A stretch of DNA of 64,000 nt from Pseudoalteromonas fuliginea. GTDB lineage: Bacteria; Pseudomonadota; Gammaproteobacteria; Enterobacterales; Alteromonadaceae. Shown piece by piece: positions 9,433 to 18,928 of this stretch. Each line of letters begins with the position of its first letter. Position 1 is the first letter of the stretch. A program made the translations under genes and the position numbers. The notes beneath the pieces were generated by a model that was not told the origin of the DNA, searched no databases, and saw nothing but the letters and a program-made list of their open reading frames with translations. The stretch lies in assembly GCF_000690055.1 (NCBI RefSeq), contig NZ_JJNZ01000030.1, positions 59,162 to 123,161 of the forward strand. The letters are read 5' to 3'.

Positions 9433-10287
9433 TTATTTGTCAGTCGTCATTTTCAGCGCCGTTTCTAACTCTTTTGCAGAAGGGTCAAATAAGGCATTTA
9501 GTAATCCAGCTAGTCGAATACCTGCTTGTTGTAAGCGCGTTTTTATAATCGGAGTGTTGTTATATATGTAGCTATAACCAATTTCATCGTTGGTATATTT
9601 ATAAATTTTTGTTGCTAAATTATGAGATTCTTCAACCCAAGTTTTAGGTGAGCTTTGTAAATACTCAGCAATTAGTTCTTTATTGTTTGTATCAATAAAT
9701 TGTGCAAATTCGGTGTAAGACAAGTTCTGGTTTTCGATTAACTTAGTATCCCAAAGGCTGTGAAGGTTTGTTTCTTCGTTAAAAAATGAAACCTTGATAC
9801 GGTTACCACCTCTGTCTTCACCTCGACCCGCATGAAATGGTTGGTGACTGTCGCCCACCAAATGTACTAAAAAACGTAAACTGAACTGTTTAGCATCCAA
9901 GGTGCTATTTTTATCAGTGAGCGTTTGCATTGAATAGTGAATGCCTTCTAGGATATTACTTACAGATTCTTTGTTTTTAGTGTGATCGTGATTGAAGCTG
10001 AAAGATTTTCCTGGGGCTGCGTTAATGTAATGCCAACGAGATGATTTCTTTTGCCAAAAGTCGCCAGGAGCAGAGCGCATTTCATCAGGCCACGTTGATA
10101 TTTGCGCAAGTGACTCACCATCAAGGTAGGGTTGTATTGCCGTTTTTGTTGTTTCGCTTATATGAGATTCTGCAATCTTCCCTACAATACGATGGCCATT
10201 TTGACCCCAAGCGTATGAGTTAGTGCTTGTGAATATTGCACTAATCAAAAGCACAGAAGATATCGAGTATTTTATATTGTTATGCAT
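9433..10287 (-). CDS. Secreted S1/P1-family nuclease
   Basis: A 284-residue zinc-dependent nuclease of the S1/P1 family, which cleaves single-stranded DNA/RNA and 3'-nucleotides. A signal peptide ending 'NSYA' would leave Trp27 as the mature N-terminus ('WGQNGHRIVGKIAE'). In this family the N-terminal Trp and nearby His bind the zinc cluster. Further conserved pieces are 'WPDEMR', 'WHYINA', 'RFLVHLVGDSHQPFHAGR', 'DRGGN' and 'NLHSLWDT'. It sits just upstream of receptor 2 on the same strand. The gene probably serves extracellular or periplasmic nucleic-acid degradation for carbon, nitrogen or phosphorus supply. Confidence 0.93.
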   Translation of the reverse strand: MHNNIKYSISSVLLISAIFTSTNSYAWGQNGHRIVGKIAESHISETTKTAIQPYLDGESLAQISTWPDEMRSAPGDFWQKKSSRWHYINAAPGKSFSFNHDHTKNKESVSNILEGIHYSMQTLTDKNSTLDAKQFSLRFLVHLVGDSHQPFHAGRGEDRGGNRIKVSFFNEETNLHSLWDTKLIENQNLSYTEFAQFIDTNNKELIAEYLQSSPKTWVEESHNLATKIYKYTNDEIGYSYIYNNTPIIKTRLQQAGIRLAGLLNALFDPSAKELETALKMTTDK

Positions 10288-10508
10288 TAGAACTTCCTAA
10301 ATGAATATTTCATGGGGTTGCTATAAGCTAATACGGTCAATTGTCCTCACTTTTAATGTTGATAGGAAGGAGTCATTAAAATTCATACTTTCTTATTCAC
10401 TTATGATTAAAATCAATGGCTTATATTTAACAGGTAAAATTACTTGTTGTAATAAGTAAGTAAAGTTGTTCAAATGCAATATATGATTTATTTTTTAGTG
10501 GCATTGCG

Positions 10509-11405
10509 TTGAATTTGAAAAATATCGTGCTAAATAAAACGTTAATTGTTACATTTTTGTTTGTATTGTTGATAGTAACGTGGGTTTGTGGACAAGTTAG
10601 TGTGTATAACGATGATTTGCATTTCCCAGTTATGATCGAAACCTCAACAGAGTGTCAAACAACAGCAACAAGTAATAAAAGCCAATTGATTGTTTTTACG
10701 CAATCAAAAAAAATAGCCAAGTTATTAACACAAAACTTGTGTTCTGATAACGTAGTGTCTAAGCAGTACGGCTCTGTAAAAGGGTATTGGGGGTATAGAA
10801 CGGCGGACAGCTTTGAGTTTGTTGGTAAAGGCATTGCTGATTTAATTTTGGCTAAAAATAATATTATGGCAGCCTTTAAAGCAGAGTCGACCTATAACTA
10901 CCAGCCTGTTGTTGGCTTTTCTGACTACACGGCCTTTTTTATATCTTCTAAAGAAAAGCCTCGAATCACAAAACAATACTTTTTAGATAAGCGCATAGGT
11001 TTGCTTGATTATCCGACTAGCCGCTCAGGGCATATTTTACCAAAGCAGACGTTTAAAGAGTTGGATATAAATTTAGCTAATTTGAAAATCACTTATGCTA
11101 GCTCTCATAACGAATTACGTGATTTACTCGCCGACGGAAAAGTAGATATTATTGCCTCGTTTTGGAAAGAGAGCGACGAAAAACGTTTTTCTAAAAACTA
11201 TATTACGCCATTGAGTAATAACATTTCAGGAACAAGATGGTACTTAAAAATGCAGCAAAACAATACTGATTTATTGTGTGCAGTGCAAGCAAATTTACTT
11301 GATATGTCTAAAGATCAAAGTTTGCATTACTATCAAAACGTACAGCCATTTTGGAGTTGCGGTACTAGTTCAGTAAACTTAAAAGAGGAAGTTAGTGATG
11401 AGTAA
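10509..11405 (+). CDS. PhnD-like periplasmic substrate-binding protein
   Basis: A 298-residue protein with an N-terminal membrane or signal segment (about residues 9-28) and then a periplasmic-binding fold of the PhnD/phosphonate type ('RIGLLDYPTSRSGHILPKQT', 'LLADGKVDIIASFW'). No ABC permease or ATPase is adjacent, so it is more likely the sensing half of a regulatory pair than a transporter subunit. The start is TTG at 10509; no in-frame ATG lies close upstream and the next Met is around residue 42. Its end overlaps the start of the next gene, indicating translational coupling. The ligand is unknown, and the fold call is from motif resemblance. Confidence 0.6.
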   Translation: MNLKNIVLNKTLIVTFLFVLLIVTWVCGQVSVYNDDLHFPVMIETSTECQTTATSNKSQLIVFTQSKKIAKLLTQNLCSDNVVSKQYGSVKGYWGYRTADSFEFVGKGIADLILAKNNIMAAFKAESTYNYQPVVGFSDYTAFFISSKEKPRITKQYFLDKRIGLLDYPTSRSGHILPKQTFKELDINLANLKITYASSHNELRDLLADGKVDIIASFWKESDEKRFSKNYITPLSNNISGTRWYLKMQQNNTDLLCAVQANLLDMSKDQSLHYYQNVQPFWSCGTSSVNLKEEVSDE

Positions 11406-12342
11406 ATATAAACAACTGCTTGTTTTATTTTGCTTGTTTTTAACTTTATCGTCTGTTTTTTATATTTCTGTAACTCAAAAAAACCAGCAAGTAACTAAAC
11501 AAAAAATAACGCAGATAGAAAGGCAAATAGCACTCGACTTACCATTACTTGATTTACCAAATGAGCTGCTTAAGCATTCAGGTAATAAAGATGCAGTTAA
11601 CAGCTATATCAAAATCTTAAATAGCTACATTAATATGAGTGGGCTTAAAGTTGTTGCTATTGCACCAAAAAGCGAAATGGCAACACCTATAAACTCAAGC
11701 CAAATAATACGTAATTTGAGCACAAATAACGGACTCGTACTAGTTGTTTTTAGTGTTAAACACATTCACTTTCCGCTGAGTCATTTTATTTATTATTTCA
11801 TATTTTCGGTATTAAGTGTGTTGATTAGTTTTTGGGTAAAGTTTGCGTTTATTAAACAAAGCAATAAGCAGTTTAATAATGCAAAGCATCAATCAATTGC
11901 AGAGCCTACGCCGCTGATACTTATTGTTGATCTTAACGATAAAACATTATCTAGTAGTTGTAACCCAGAACAAAAAATATGTTTAGCCAATAAGCCATTG
12001 TGCTTTTATTTAGCACTTGTAGAGTATTGTACAAATAACGATGATGTAGCACTTAGCCATAATAAAGATGTACCTGAGGAACTGCTAGAGCTTGCTAACA
12101 AGTATTTTTATAGGTTAGTCCAACTTGGTCACACGGTTAGAAAAAGACCAAACTTTAATAATAGTCTTGAAAAAACGTTGAGTGAAATACGTGCGGCACT
12201 AGATGAAGTACTTAACGAATGCCCTGAAGAGAAAGAGTTATATTATCCACCAAAAGCGTATGGTGAGGGCTCTCGCTCTCGTTTACATAGTTATGGGCTG
12301 GCAAATATTAGAAAAGGCAATATTGAAATAAGAGGAAAGTAG
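11398..12342 (+). CDS. Inner-membrane protein with possible C-terminal winged helix
   Basis: I chose ATG 11398 (314 residues) because AGAGGAA lies seven bases upstream and the start overlaps the stop of the PhnD-like gene. There is a membrane segment at about 7-25, a periplasmic stretch to about 125, and a second membrane segment at about 130-152 ('FIYYFIFSVLSVLISFWV'). The cytoplasmic half begins with a beta-rich 'LILIVDLNDKTL' followed by 'LANKPLCFYLALVEYC' and 'NSLEKTLSEIRAALDEVL', an order that resembles OmpR/ToxR-type winged helices. It may be a membrane-tethered regulator reading the PhnD-like partner. The family was not recognised and the function is inferred. Confidence 0.5.
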   Translation: MSKYKQLLVLFCLFLTLSSVFYISVTQKNQQVTKQKITQIERQIALDLPLLDLPNELLKHSGNKDAVNSYIKILNSYINMSGLKVVAIAPKSEMATPINSSQIIRNLSTNNGLVLVVFSVKHIHFPLSHFIYYFIFSVLSVLISFWVKFAFIKQSNKQFNNAKHQSIAEPTPLILIVDLNDKTLSSSCNPEQKICLANKPLCFYLALVEYCTNNDDVALSHNKDVPEELLELANKYFYRLVQLGHTVRKRPNFNNSLEKTLSEIRAALDEVLNECPEEKELYYPPKAYGEGSRSRLHSYGLANIRKGNIEIRGK

Positions 12343-12360
12343 CTTAGCTACTTTCCTCTT
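12330..12360. terminator. Bidirectional terminator, 14-bp perfect stem
   Basis: AAGAGGAAAGTAGC (12330-12343) pairs with GCTACTTTCCTCTT (12347-12360). The stem includes the stop codon of the upstream plus gene and lies 12 bases from the stop of the convergent nucleotidase gene. Confidence 0.8.
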
Positions 12361-12371
12361 ATTATATTTAT

Positions 12372-13991
12372 TTACTTAGGAGCAAACTCAGCCGTTTTAA
12401 GAGGGCTGTTCTTTGATATAAAGTCTTGAAGGGCTTGGGCATCTGTTTCATCTGTACTAACAAACCCCTTTTTATTTGTAAGCGCAGGGTAGCCATCACC
12501 GCCTGATGCGTTATAGCTATTTAGACTCATTCTATACGTATTATGTTTATTAAAAGGCTGGCCATTAATAACCAGATTAATTAGCTGGCCATCTTTACGC
12601 TCAAACGATAGTTTATGGTATTGCAAATAAGCACCTGCATCCGGTGGGAAGCTCGTTACTGTATTTAAATAATCCCATAAATCACTGCCTTGCCAATCCA
12701 TATAAGTAATGCGATTTTTAAAAGGATGTACTTTTAAAATATCTTTATAGCTTACTTCACCAGCATCAATTGAGCTGCGAATGCCACCACCACTTATCAG
12801 TCCAAAGTCTGCACCCACTACATCCATTTGCGCTTGAATAATTACGCGTGCAAGATTTGTTTGTTGATAGCGGACTTTGTTTCTGTCACCTTCTAAACGA
12901 GCATCTACTTCACCAATGGTACCTTCAATTTGTTTAGCGCCTTTAGCTTGATATACCGCTAAATAAGATTCAAGTTTTGAGTCTGGTTTAATGTACTCGT
13001 TTGCTAAGACTGCTTTAGTAGAACCATCAGCTTGTACTTTATCAACATATAAATTAACTGGCATAAGTTTGTAGTCAAGTAATGTTAATTTACCGTTTTC
13101 AAGTTTAAACTCAGCTTTACCCACATACTTACCCCATTCATGGGCCTGCATAATGTAAGTACCGTTTTGCTGGTCTGGTTTACAGGCAAGGCCTGGTTTA
13201 AAGTTATCGTCATTTACATTTGTATCACTCATACACACAGGTTCTTGTGAGTGACCACCAATGATCATATCAAGCGTGTTTGCAGGAAGTGAGCGGGCAA
13301 GCGTTACATCGCCTGATGCATTAATGCCAAAGCTGGCATCAACATAATGACCCATATGAGTCAGCGCAATGGTAATGTCAGGGTTGTACTTAGCTTTTAT
13401 TTCTTTAGCTAGTTTTGCGGTAACGTCAACAGGGTCTTTAAACTCTAAGTGCCCAATATACTGAGGATTACCAATTTTAGCAGTGTCGGTTGTTGTTAAA
13501 CCAATAACAGCAATAGTTAAGCCATTTTTTTTGAATATTTTGTAGCCATCAAAAGCGTGCTCGCCTGTCTCTTTTTCAAATATATTGGCTGATAAAAAAG
13601 GGAAGTTCACCCATTTTTGTTGTTGCTTCAAAACATCAATAGGGTTATCGAATTCGTGATTACCTAATGCCATTGCATCGTAACCAATCAGCGACATTCC
13701 TTTAAAGTCAGGTTCTGCTTTTTGTAAATCTGACTCAGGAATGCCCGTATTAATATCACCACCAGAGAGTAGTAAAACGGCATGACCTTGTTTGTTCGCT
13801 TCAGCTCGAAGCGAATCAATAAGCGTTTTACGTGCAGCCATGCCGTATTCGCCTTTTTCATTGTGCCAAAAACGTCCATGGTTATCATTTGTATGTAGAA
13901 CAGTTAAGTATTGAGTTGAGGGACTACTAGTTGATGATGAAGTGCAACCAAGTACACTAAGAATAATTGAGAATAAAATAATAATACGCAT
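12372..13991 (-). CDS. Lipoprotein 5'-nucleotidase / 2',3'-cyclic phosphodiesterase (UshA/NutA type)
   Basis: A 539-residue two-domain metallophosphoesterase. The lipobox 'LSVLGC' (Cys16) anchors it to a membrane. The N-terminal calcineurin-like domain shows the metal motifs 'LHTNDNHGRF', 'LSGGDINTG', 'ALGNHEFD', 'THMGH' and 'GGHSQEP'. The C-terminal 5'-nucleotidase domain includes 'GADFGLISGGGIRSSIDAG' and 'SGGDGYPAL'. The family removes phosphate from external nucleotides so that the nucleoside can be imported, which fits the nearby secreted nuclease. Vibrio NutA is also a lipoprotein, which makes it the closest analogue. The precise substrate range is inferred. Confidence 0.9.
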   Translation of the reverse strand: MRIIILFSIILSVLGCTSSSTSSPSTQYLTVLHTNDNHGRFWHNEKGEYGMAARKTLIDSLRAEANKQGHAVLLLSGGDINTGIPESDLQKAEPDFKGMSLIGYDAMALGNHEFDNPIDVLKQQQKWVNFPFLSANIFEKETGEHAFDGYKIFKKNGLTIAVIGLTTTDTAKIGNPQYIGHLEFKDPVDVTAKLAKEIKAKYNPDITIALTHMGHYVDASFGINASGDVTLARSLPANTLDMIIGGHSQEPVCMSDTNVNDDNFKPGLACKPDQQNGTYIMQAHEWGKYVGKAEFKLENGKLTLLDYKLMPVNLYVDKVQADGSTKAVLANEYIKPDSKLESYLAVYQAKGAKQIEGTIGEVDARLEGDRNKVRYQQTNLARVIIQAQMDVVGADFGLISGGGIRSSIDAGEVSYKDILKVHPFKNRITYMDWQGSDLWDYLNTVTSFPPDAGAYLQYHKLSFERKDGQLINLVINGQPFNKHNTYRMSLNSYNASGGDGYPALTNKKGFVSTDETDAQALQDFISKNSPLKTAEFAPK

Positions 13992-14078
13992 AAAATACCT
14001 ATGGATTAAGGTCTACTTAATTTATTGAACGGGTAGTTTAAACTAGTTTAATCTTAAAAAAACGTACTTATTTACATT

Positions 14079-14264
14079 TTATTTAGAAGGTGCAGTTAAT
14101 TGATTTGTTGCAGCACGTTCACGACGCCTTAATTCGGTATTCGCATATTCCCGCTTGCTGTGATTAGTACCTATCATCCATGTTAAAAAGCTCGCCGGTA
14201 GTTTTGTGTATGGTTCACCTTTGTGTAAACCAAAGTCGCAAATCGTTTGTTTAGTGTGTGGCAT
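14079..14264 (-). CDS. Small DUF3820-like protein
   Basis: A 61-residue protein with 'CDFGLHKGEPYTKLPASFLTWM', close to the 'fGkhkG-x-lP-x-YL-x-W' pattern of the small DUF3820 family (sometimes labelled putative quorum-sensing-regulated virulence factor). The C-terminus is basic ('TELRRRERAATNQLTAPSK'). It is a lone gene with AGGATC about 6 bases before the start. No function is established, and the family assignment rests on the short motif. Confidence 0.6.
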   Translation of the reverse strand: MPHTKQTICDFGLHKGEPYTKLPASFLTWMIGTNHSKREYANTELRRRERAATNQLTAPSK

Positions 14265-14513
14265 TGTTAGATCCTGTTGTTTGTGTTTTTTTAAAGTAAC
14301 AAAAAGTAGTCACGCTTTTTAGATGATTTATTTGTAAATAATTAAATTTATATAGCTAAAAAGCATATAAATAATGATGTATGTAATTAATTTGTTATCA
14401 ACACGGTCTAATTTGTATCAACTCGCACTTTAGAATCGATTTTAATCGCCTATGGTATTAATGTGTTAACGTATTAACTACTTATCTAAAAAATATAACA
14501 ACAGGAATGTAAC

Positions 14514-15254
14514 ATGAAAAAACTTTTACTTGGCTCAGTACTCGCTGCAGCAAGTTTTACTAGCACCGCTACTATTGTCGAAATGAACACGAGCCAAGGT
14601 GTGATAGAAATTAATCTTTTTGATCAACAAACACCTAAAACAGTCGAAAATTTTTTAAGTTATGTTCAAGATGATTCATATAACGAAACAGTGATTCACC
14701 GCTCTGTCAGTAATTTCGTTATTCAAGGTGGTGGATTTACATTTTCTGATTCATTAGATGCGATTACGACAAAGCCTACTGTAATAAATGAGCCGGTTTT
14801 TTCTAATGTTAAGGGTACAATTGCTATGGCTAAATTATCAGGTGATGCTAATAGCGCGACAAGCCAGTGGTTTTTCAATATCACCGATAACAGTGCTGCA
14901 CTTGATACGCAAAATGGTGGTTTTACTGTGTTCGGACAAATTACTGCAGCGAGTCAATCTACTTTAGATAAAATTGCAGCTTTGGTGCACTGTGGTGAAA
15001 CTCCAGTTGTTGATATTACTGCTGAACAATGTTCAAGCAATGACGTAACGATTAGCAGTGCTAATTTAGTGACTATTCAAAGCGTAACTGTAATGGATGA
15101 TGACCCGAATTCTTCAGCAGGGCTTACAGTCACTGCAAATACGTTAATTGACGCTGACACATCAACAGATTCAGGTAGTAGCTCTGGCGGCGGGTTAATT
15201 TGGCTTTTAGGTGCTTTCTTACTTGCGGTACCTCGTTTAAAACGTGCTAAATAA
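14514..15254 (+). CDS. Cyclophilin-type peptidyl-prolyl isomerase with GlyGly-CTERM tail
   Basis: A 246-residue exported prolyl cis-trans isomerase. A signal peptide (1-19, ending 'STATA' or similar) precedes a cyclophilin domain ('VEMNTSQGVIEINLFDQQTP', 'VIHRSVSNFVIQGGGF', 'SQWFFNITDN', 'FTVFGQI'). The C-terminus reads 'SGSSSGGGLIWLLGAFLLAV' and then 'PRLKRAK'. This is a Gly/Ser stretch, one hydrophobic helix and a basic end: the GlyGly-CTERM sorting signal processed by rhombosortase in many marine Gammaproteobacteria. It is therefore probably a surface or type-II-secreted protein rather than a plain periplasmic PpiA. The start has an upstream AACAGGAATG ribosome site. Confidence 0.9.
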   Translation: MKKLLLGSVLAAASFTSTATIVEMNTSQGVIEINLFDQQTPKTVENFLSYVQDDSYNETVIHRSVSNFVIQGGGFTFSDSLDAITTKPTVINEPVFSNVKGTIAMAKLSGDANSATSQWFFNITDNSAALDTQNGGFTVFGQITAASQSTLDKIAALVHCGETPVVDITAEQCSSNDVTISSANLVTIQSVTVMDDDPNSSAGLTVTANTLIDADTSTDSGSSSGGGLIWLLGAFLLAVPRLKRAK

Positions 15255-15266
15255 TTAAAATTAACG

Positions 15267-15302
15267 GTAATGTGGATGGCGTAAACCAGCCGTCCACATT
15301 AC
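15267..15302. terminator. Bidirectional hairpin terminator
   Basis: GTAATGTGGATGGC (15267-15280) pairs with GCCGTCCACATTAC (15289-15302) with one G-T pair and an 8-base loop, between the convergent cyclophilin and MAPEG genes. There is no long T tract. Confidence 0.6.
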
Positions 15303-15321
15303 TATTATTAAACTTTGCTAT

Positions 15322-15738
15322 TTAAAATAATATTCGCCAAACCATCGCAAGCCAAATTGAAAACACACAAATACAACCCAGTAAAAACACGTTAAAACGT
15401 GCGCGTACGTTATTTTTACCTAAATGAATAACACTATGCACAATTCGTGTTGCTACAAATAAACAGGCCAATATAGCCACAAGTGTACTGGCGCTACTTA
15501 GTTGTAGTGCAAGTAAACATCCCGCGTAAAAAAGTACAGGTATTTCAAACTGATTCGAAAAGTTCCTATCTGCAACCCTAATAGTGTCGCCAGCCTTATC
15601 TAACTGCATTGTTTTAAAATCGCTTAAATCTAGTTGTTTATTTTTAGCTGCTGCAAAGCGCCTTTTACCCATAATGAGCATAACAACCAGTGAAAGTGTA
15701 ACTTGTGTGAACATGGCAAGTATGATGATTTTTTCCAT
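15322..15738 (-). CDS. MAPEG-family membrane protein
   Basis: A 138-residue inner-membrane protein with four hydrophobic segments. The motifs 'VADRNFSNQFEIPVLFYAGC', 'ATRIVHSVIHL' and 'NNVRARFNVFLLGC' are typical of the membrane-associated eicosanoid and glutathione metabolism (MAPEG) family. Bacterial members are small trimeric membrane proteins, some with glutathione transferase activity, but most have no known substrate. It stands alone between two plus-strand genes, and nothing nearby points to a pathway. Confidence 0.85.
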   Translation of the reverse strand: MEKIIILAMFTQVTLSLVVMLIMGKRRFAAAKNKQLDLSDFKTMQLDKAGDTIRVADRNFSNQFEIPVLFYAGCLLALQLSSASTLVAILACLFVATRIVHSVIHLGKNNVRARFNVFLLGCICVFSIWLAMVWRILF

Positions 15739-15978
15739 TATTTTTCCTTATTATTATTTAGAGTTTGTGTATCTTTTGATATTGAATGATTTTTAATCTC
15801 ACAAGGTTGGCAGATTCCCAATCTAATATTCGATTATGAAGTCATTTTTCACAATGTGTTACACAAAATAGCGTTATTTTGTAGAAAGTTATTAATTGAA
15901 AATGTTAGTTTAGCTTAACTATATTGCTTTGAATTGGCGCACGCTATTTTGCGCAATACTTTTTAATGGAAAACAAAA

Positions 15979-18861
15979 ATGAAAAAGATTATTGGTTTTA
16001 GTGCCATCGCACTTGCAGTTTTAAGTGGTTGTTCAAATACGGCTTCGGTTTCAGTGGCGCCTCAGGCCTCTTTACTATCAGATACGTTAGTCGTAAGTCC
16101 TAACGATAACCGCGAATATAAAACACTTAAGCTGGCAAACGACATTGAAGTTATTTTAGTGTCTGATCCGGGTGCTGAAAAATCAGCAGCGGCACTAAGC
16201 GTTGGTGTTGGTTTACTGCACGACCCGATGTCGCAGCAAGGTATGGCGCATTATTTAGAGCACATGCTGTTTTTAGGCACAGATCGTTACCCAGATACAA
16301 AAGGGTATTCTGATTTTATGACCAAAAATGGTGGCGCGCACAACGCGTATACGTGGCTCGATATTACCAATTACATGTTTAAAATTAATAACGACGCGTT
16401 TGATGAAGGATTAGATCGTTTTGCCGATTTTTTCAAAGCGCCAAAGCTATACCCAGAATACACAGACAAAGAAAAAAATGCAGTGAACGCAGAGTGGTCA
16501 ATGCGCCGCGAAATGGACTTTTTTGGTCAGTTTAAACTCGCGCGTAAAATGATGGGCGATCACCCCGCTAATCGTTTTTTAATCGGGAACCTTGAAACGC
16601 TTGGCGATAAAGAAAGCAGCTCGCTGCATAAGGAAACCGTCGATTTTTATAATAAATACTACTCTTCAAATATTATGAAAGTTGCGCTTATTTCTAATTT
16701 ACCTATTGCTGAAATGGAGCAAAAAGCGCAAAAATACTTTGCTGATATAAAAAATAAAAACATCGAAAAACCTACAGTGACTGCAAAGCTTGATTTTGAT
16801 AACGCTGGCGGAAAACGCGTGTTTTATGCACCAAATGAAGATGTAAAACAGCTGCAACTTGATTTCACCATTGCTAATAATAATAGTGAATTTGCACTTA
16901 AACCAAACCGATTTGTAGCGTATTTACTAAGTAATGAAATGCCGGGCAGCCCAGCGCAACTTCTTCGTGATAAAGGGTGGGTATCTCAGCTTTCAGCTTC
17001 AGCTGCACCAAATCAATATGGCAACTACGGTTCGTTAAATGTAAATGTAGAGCTTACAGATGAAGGCATGAAAAATCGTGACGAAATAGTTGCAACTATC
17101 ATGCAGTACATCGACCTAATTAAAAGAGAAGGCGTTGATAGCAAGTACTTCAACGAAATTCGTACTTCCCTTAATAACCAATTTAAGTTTTTAGAAAAAG
17201 GTGATGAGTTTAATTATGTAAGCTCACTTACACAAAGTATGCAAGATTATCCGTTAAATCACGCTATTAATGCACCTTATTATTATGCAAAGTTTGACGC
17301 TGACGCTGTAAACAATGTACTTGAGCAGTTAAATGCCGATACCCTTCGTATTTGGTATGTATCGCAGCAAGAAGAGACTGACTCACAACTACACTTTTAC
17401 GACGGTAAATACCGCATCAGTGACATTAGCGATGATGAAATTGCCAGCTGGAAAAAACCAAGCGAATTTAAGTTAGCACTACCAACAGTAAACAATTTAT
17501 TGCCTGAAAATTTTGCAATAAAAACGCAAGCATTTAAAGAGCAAAAACACCCAGAACTTGCTTACGATAAAAATGGTGTAAAAGTATGGCGCCAAGCAAG
17601 TCAAAAATTTGCAGAGCAGCCAAAAGGGCTTGTCGAAGTTTATATAAATACTCAACCCGGTTTGAACGATATTAAAGCAGAAGTCCTTTATTCTGTTTGG
17701 GCTGATTTATATAATATTCAACAAAGTCAGTTAAGTACCGAAGCAGCAATCGCCGGTATGAGCGTAAGCTTAGCACCGAGTAATGGTCTTGTTTTATCTA
17801 TGAGTGGTTTTACAGATAAGCAAGATGTATTGCTTAAACAAGCTTTAACCGGGTTAAAAGCCGATGAAACAGCACAAGCATTTAGCCAAGCGGTAGATCG
17901 TTTTAAACGTAATTTACTAAACCAACAAAAGCAGTTTCCGTATGCACAAGCATTTGGCGAGTATTCAAAACTAACGCGTACAGGTGGCTTTGATACAGAT
18001 GCGCTTATAAAAGCCGCTGACTCACTGAGTGTTGCCGACTTAGCACAATTAAAAACAGCTACGTTTGCACAAAACGATTTACGCGTATTTAGTTACGGTA
18101 ACTACGATCAGCAAGATATTGACGCGATTGCACAAGAGTTAAGTGCAACATTACCAAGTAATCATAAGCGCAGTGAATTTGCACGAAGCAAAGCGTGGTT
18201 GCCACAACCGGGCGAAACGCAGGTACTGCAAAAAGATATTGATGTAGCCGATGTAGCGGTGGTTGATATGACCGTTCATCCTGTTGCGGGTTACAAACAA
18301 AAAGCAGAAGCAGCTGTATTACAAAGCCACTTTAGAACAGTTGCGTTTGATAAAATGCGTACTGAGGAGCAACTTGCATACGCAGTAGGTGCGTTAGCTC
18401 GCCCAATTGAAGATTACTCAGCAATTGGTTTGTATATCCAAACACCGGTTAAAGGACCAAAAGAAATACAAGCTCGTTTTGATAAGTTTAAAAAAGAATA
18501 CGCAGTTGAACTCGATAACATGAGCGAAGAGACTTTTGAGCAGCTGAAAAACTCTACCCTTGTATCACTTAAAGAGCAGCCTAAAAACTTAAGTGACGAA
18601 ATGAGCCCACTTATAAACGATTGGTACCGTGAAAACTTTACCTTTGATTCTAAGCAAAAGCTGATTGATGAAGTTGAAAAAGTAACGCTTGCAGATATAA
18701 AAGACTACTACAAGCAAACAATGCTTAACCCTAATGCTGCACGTTTAAATGTGCAATTACGCGGGACTAAGTTTATAGAAAGTGACTTTGCCGATTTACC
18801 AAATCAAACTAAAATCACAACGCTTGATGCCTATTACAATGGTATTAAACTACAAAAATAA
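15979..18861 (+). CDS. M16 (insulinase-type) zinc metalloprotease, lipoprotein
   Basis: A 960-residue M16A peptidase related to pitrilysin (PtrA). The lipobox 'LSGC' (Cys18) marks it as a lipoprotein. The inverted zinc motif HxxEH is present as 'HYLEH' in 'MAHYLEHMLFLGTDRYPDTK', and the downstream Glu ligand lies in 'EKNAVNAEW'. Four half-domains of about 230 residues fit the length. Members degrade peptides in the periplasm, often peptides imported by TonB systems. The gene is monocistronic, with a strong terminator after it. Confidence 0.93.
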   Translation: MKKIIGFSAIALAVLSGCSNTASVSVAPQASLLSDTLVVSPNDNREYKTLKLANDIEVILVSDPGAEKSAAALSVGVGLLHDPMSQQGMAHYLEHMLFLGTDRYPDTKGYSDFMTKNGGAHNAYTWLDITNYMFKINNDAFDEGLDRFADFFKAPKLYPEYTDKEKNAVNAEWSMRREMDFFGQFKLARKMMGDHPANRFLIGNLETLGDKESSSLHKETVDFYNKYYSSNIMKVALISNLPIAEMEQKAQKYFADIKNKNIEKPTVTAKLDFDNAGGKRVFYAPNEDVKQLQLDFTIANNNSEFALKPNRFVAYLLSNEMPGSPAQLLRDKGWVSQLSASAAPNQYGNYGSLNVNVELTDEGMKNRDEIVATIMQYIDLIKREGVDSKYFNEIRTSLNNQFKFLEKGDEFNYVSSLTQSMQDYPLNHAINAPYYYAKFDADAVNNVLEQLNADTLRIWYVSQQEETDSQLHFYDGKYRISDISDDEIASWKKPSEFKLALPTVNNLLPENFAIKTQAFKEQKHPELAYDKNGVKVWRQASQKFAEQPKGLVEVYINTQPGLNDIKAEVLYSVWADLYNIQQSQLSTEAAIAGMSVSLAPSNGLVLSMSGFTDKQDVLLKQALTGLKADETAQAFSQAVDRFKRNLLNQQKQFPYAQAFGEYSKLTRTGGFDTDALIKAADSLSVADLAQLKTATFAQNDLRVFSYGNYDQQDIDAIAQELSATLPSNHKRSEFARSKAWLPQPGETQVLQKDIDVADVAVVDMTVHPVAGYKQKAEAAVLQSHFRTVAFDKMRTEEQLAYAVGALARPIEDYSAIGLYIQTPVKGPKEIQARFDKFKKEYAVELDNMSEETFEQLKNSTLVSLKEQPKNLSDEMSPLINDWYRENFTFDSKQKLIDEVEKVTLADIKDYYKQTMLNPNAARLNVQLRGTKFIESDFADLPNQTKITTLDAYYNGIKLQK

Positions 18862-18884
18862 GCTTTATCTATGTAGCTAAAAAT

Positions 18885-18914
18885 AAACCCCAATGTATCA
18901 CTACATTGGGGTTT
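18885..18914. terminator. Bidirectional terminator
   Basis: AAACCCCAATGTA (18885-18897) pairs with TACATTGGGGTTT (18902-18914), loop TCAC, with flanking T/A runs. It lies between the convergent M16 protease and NhaC-family genes. Confidence 0.9.
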
Positions 18915-18928
18915 TTATTTAAGCAAAT

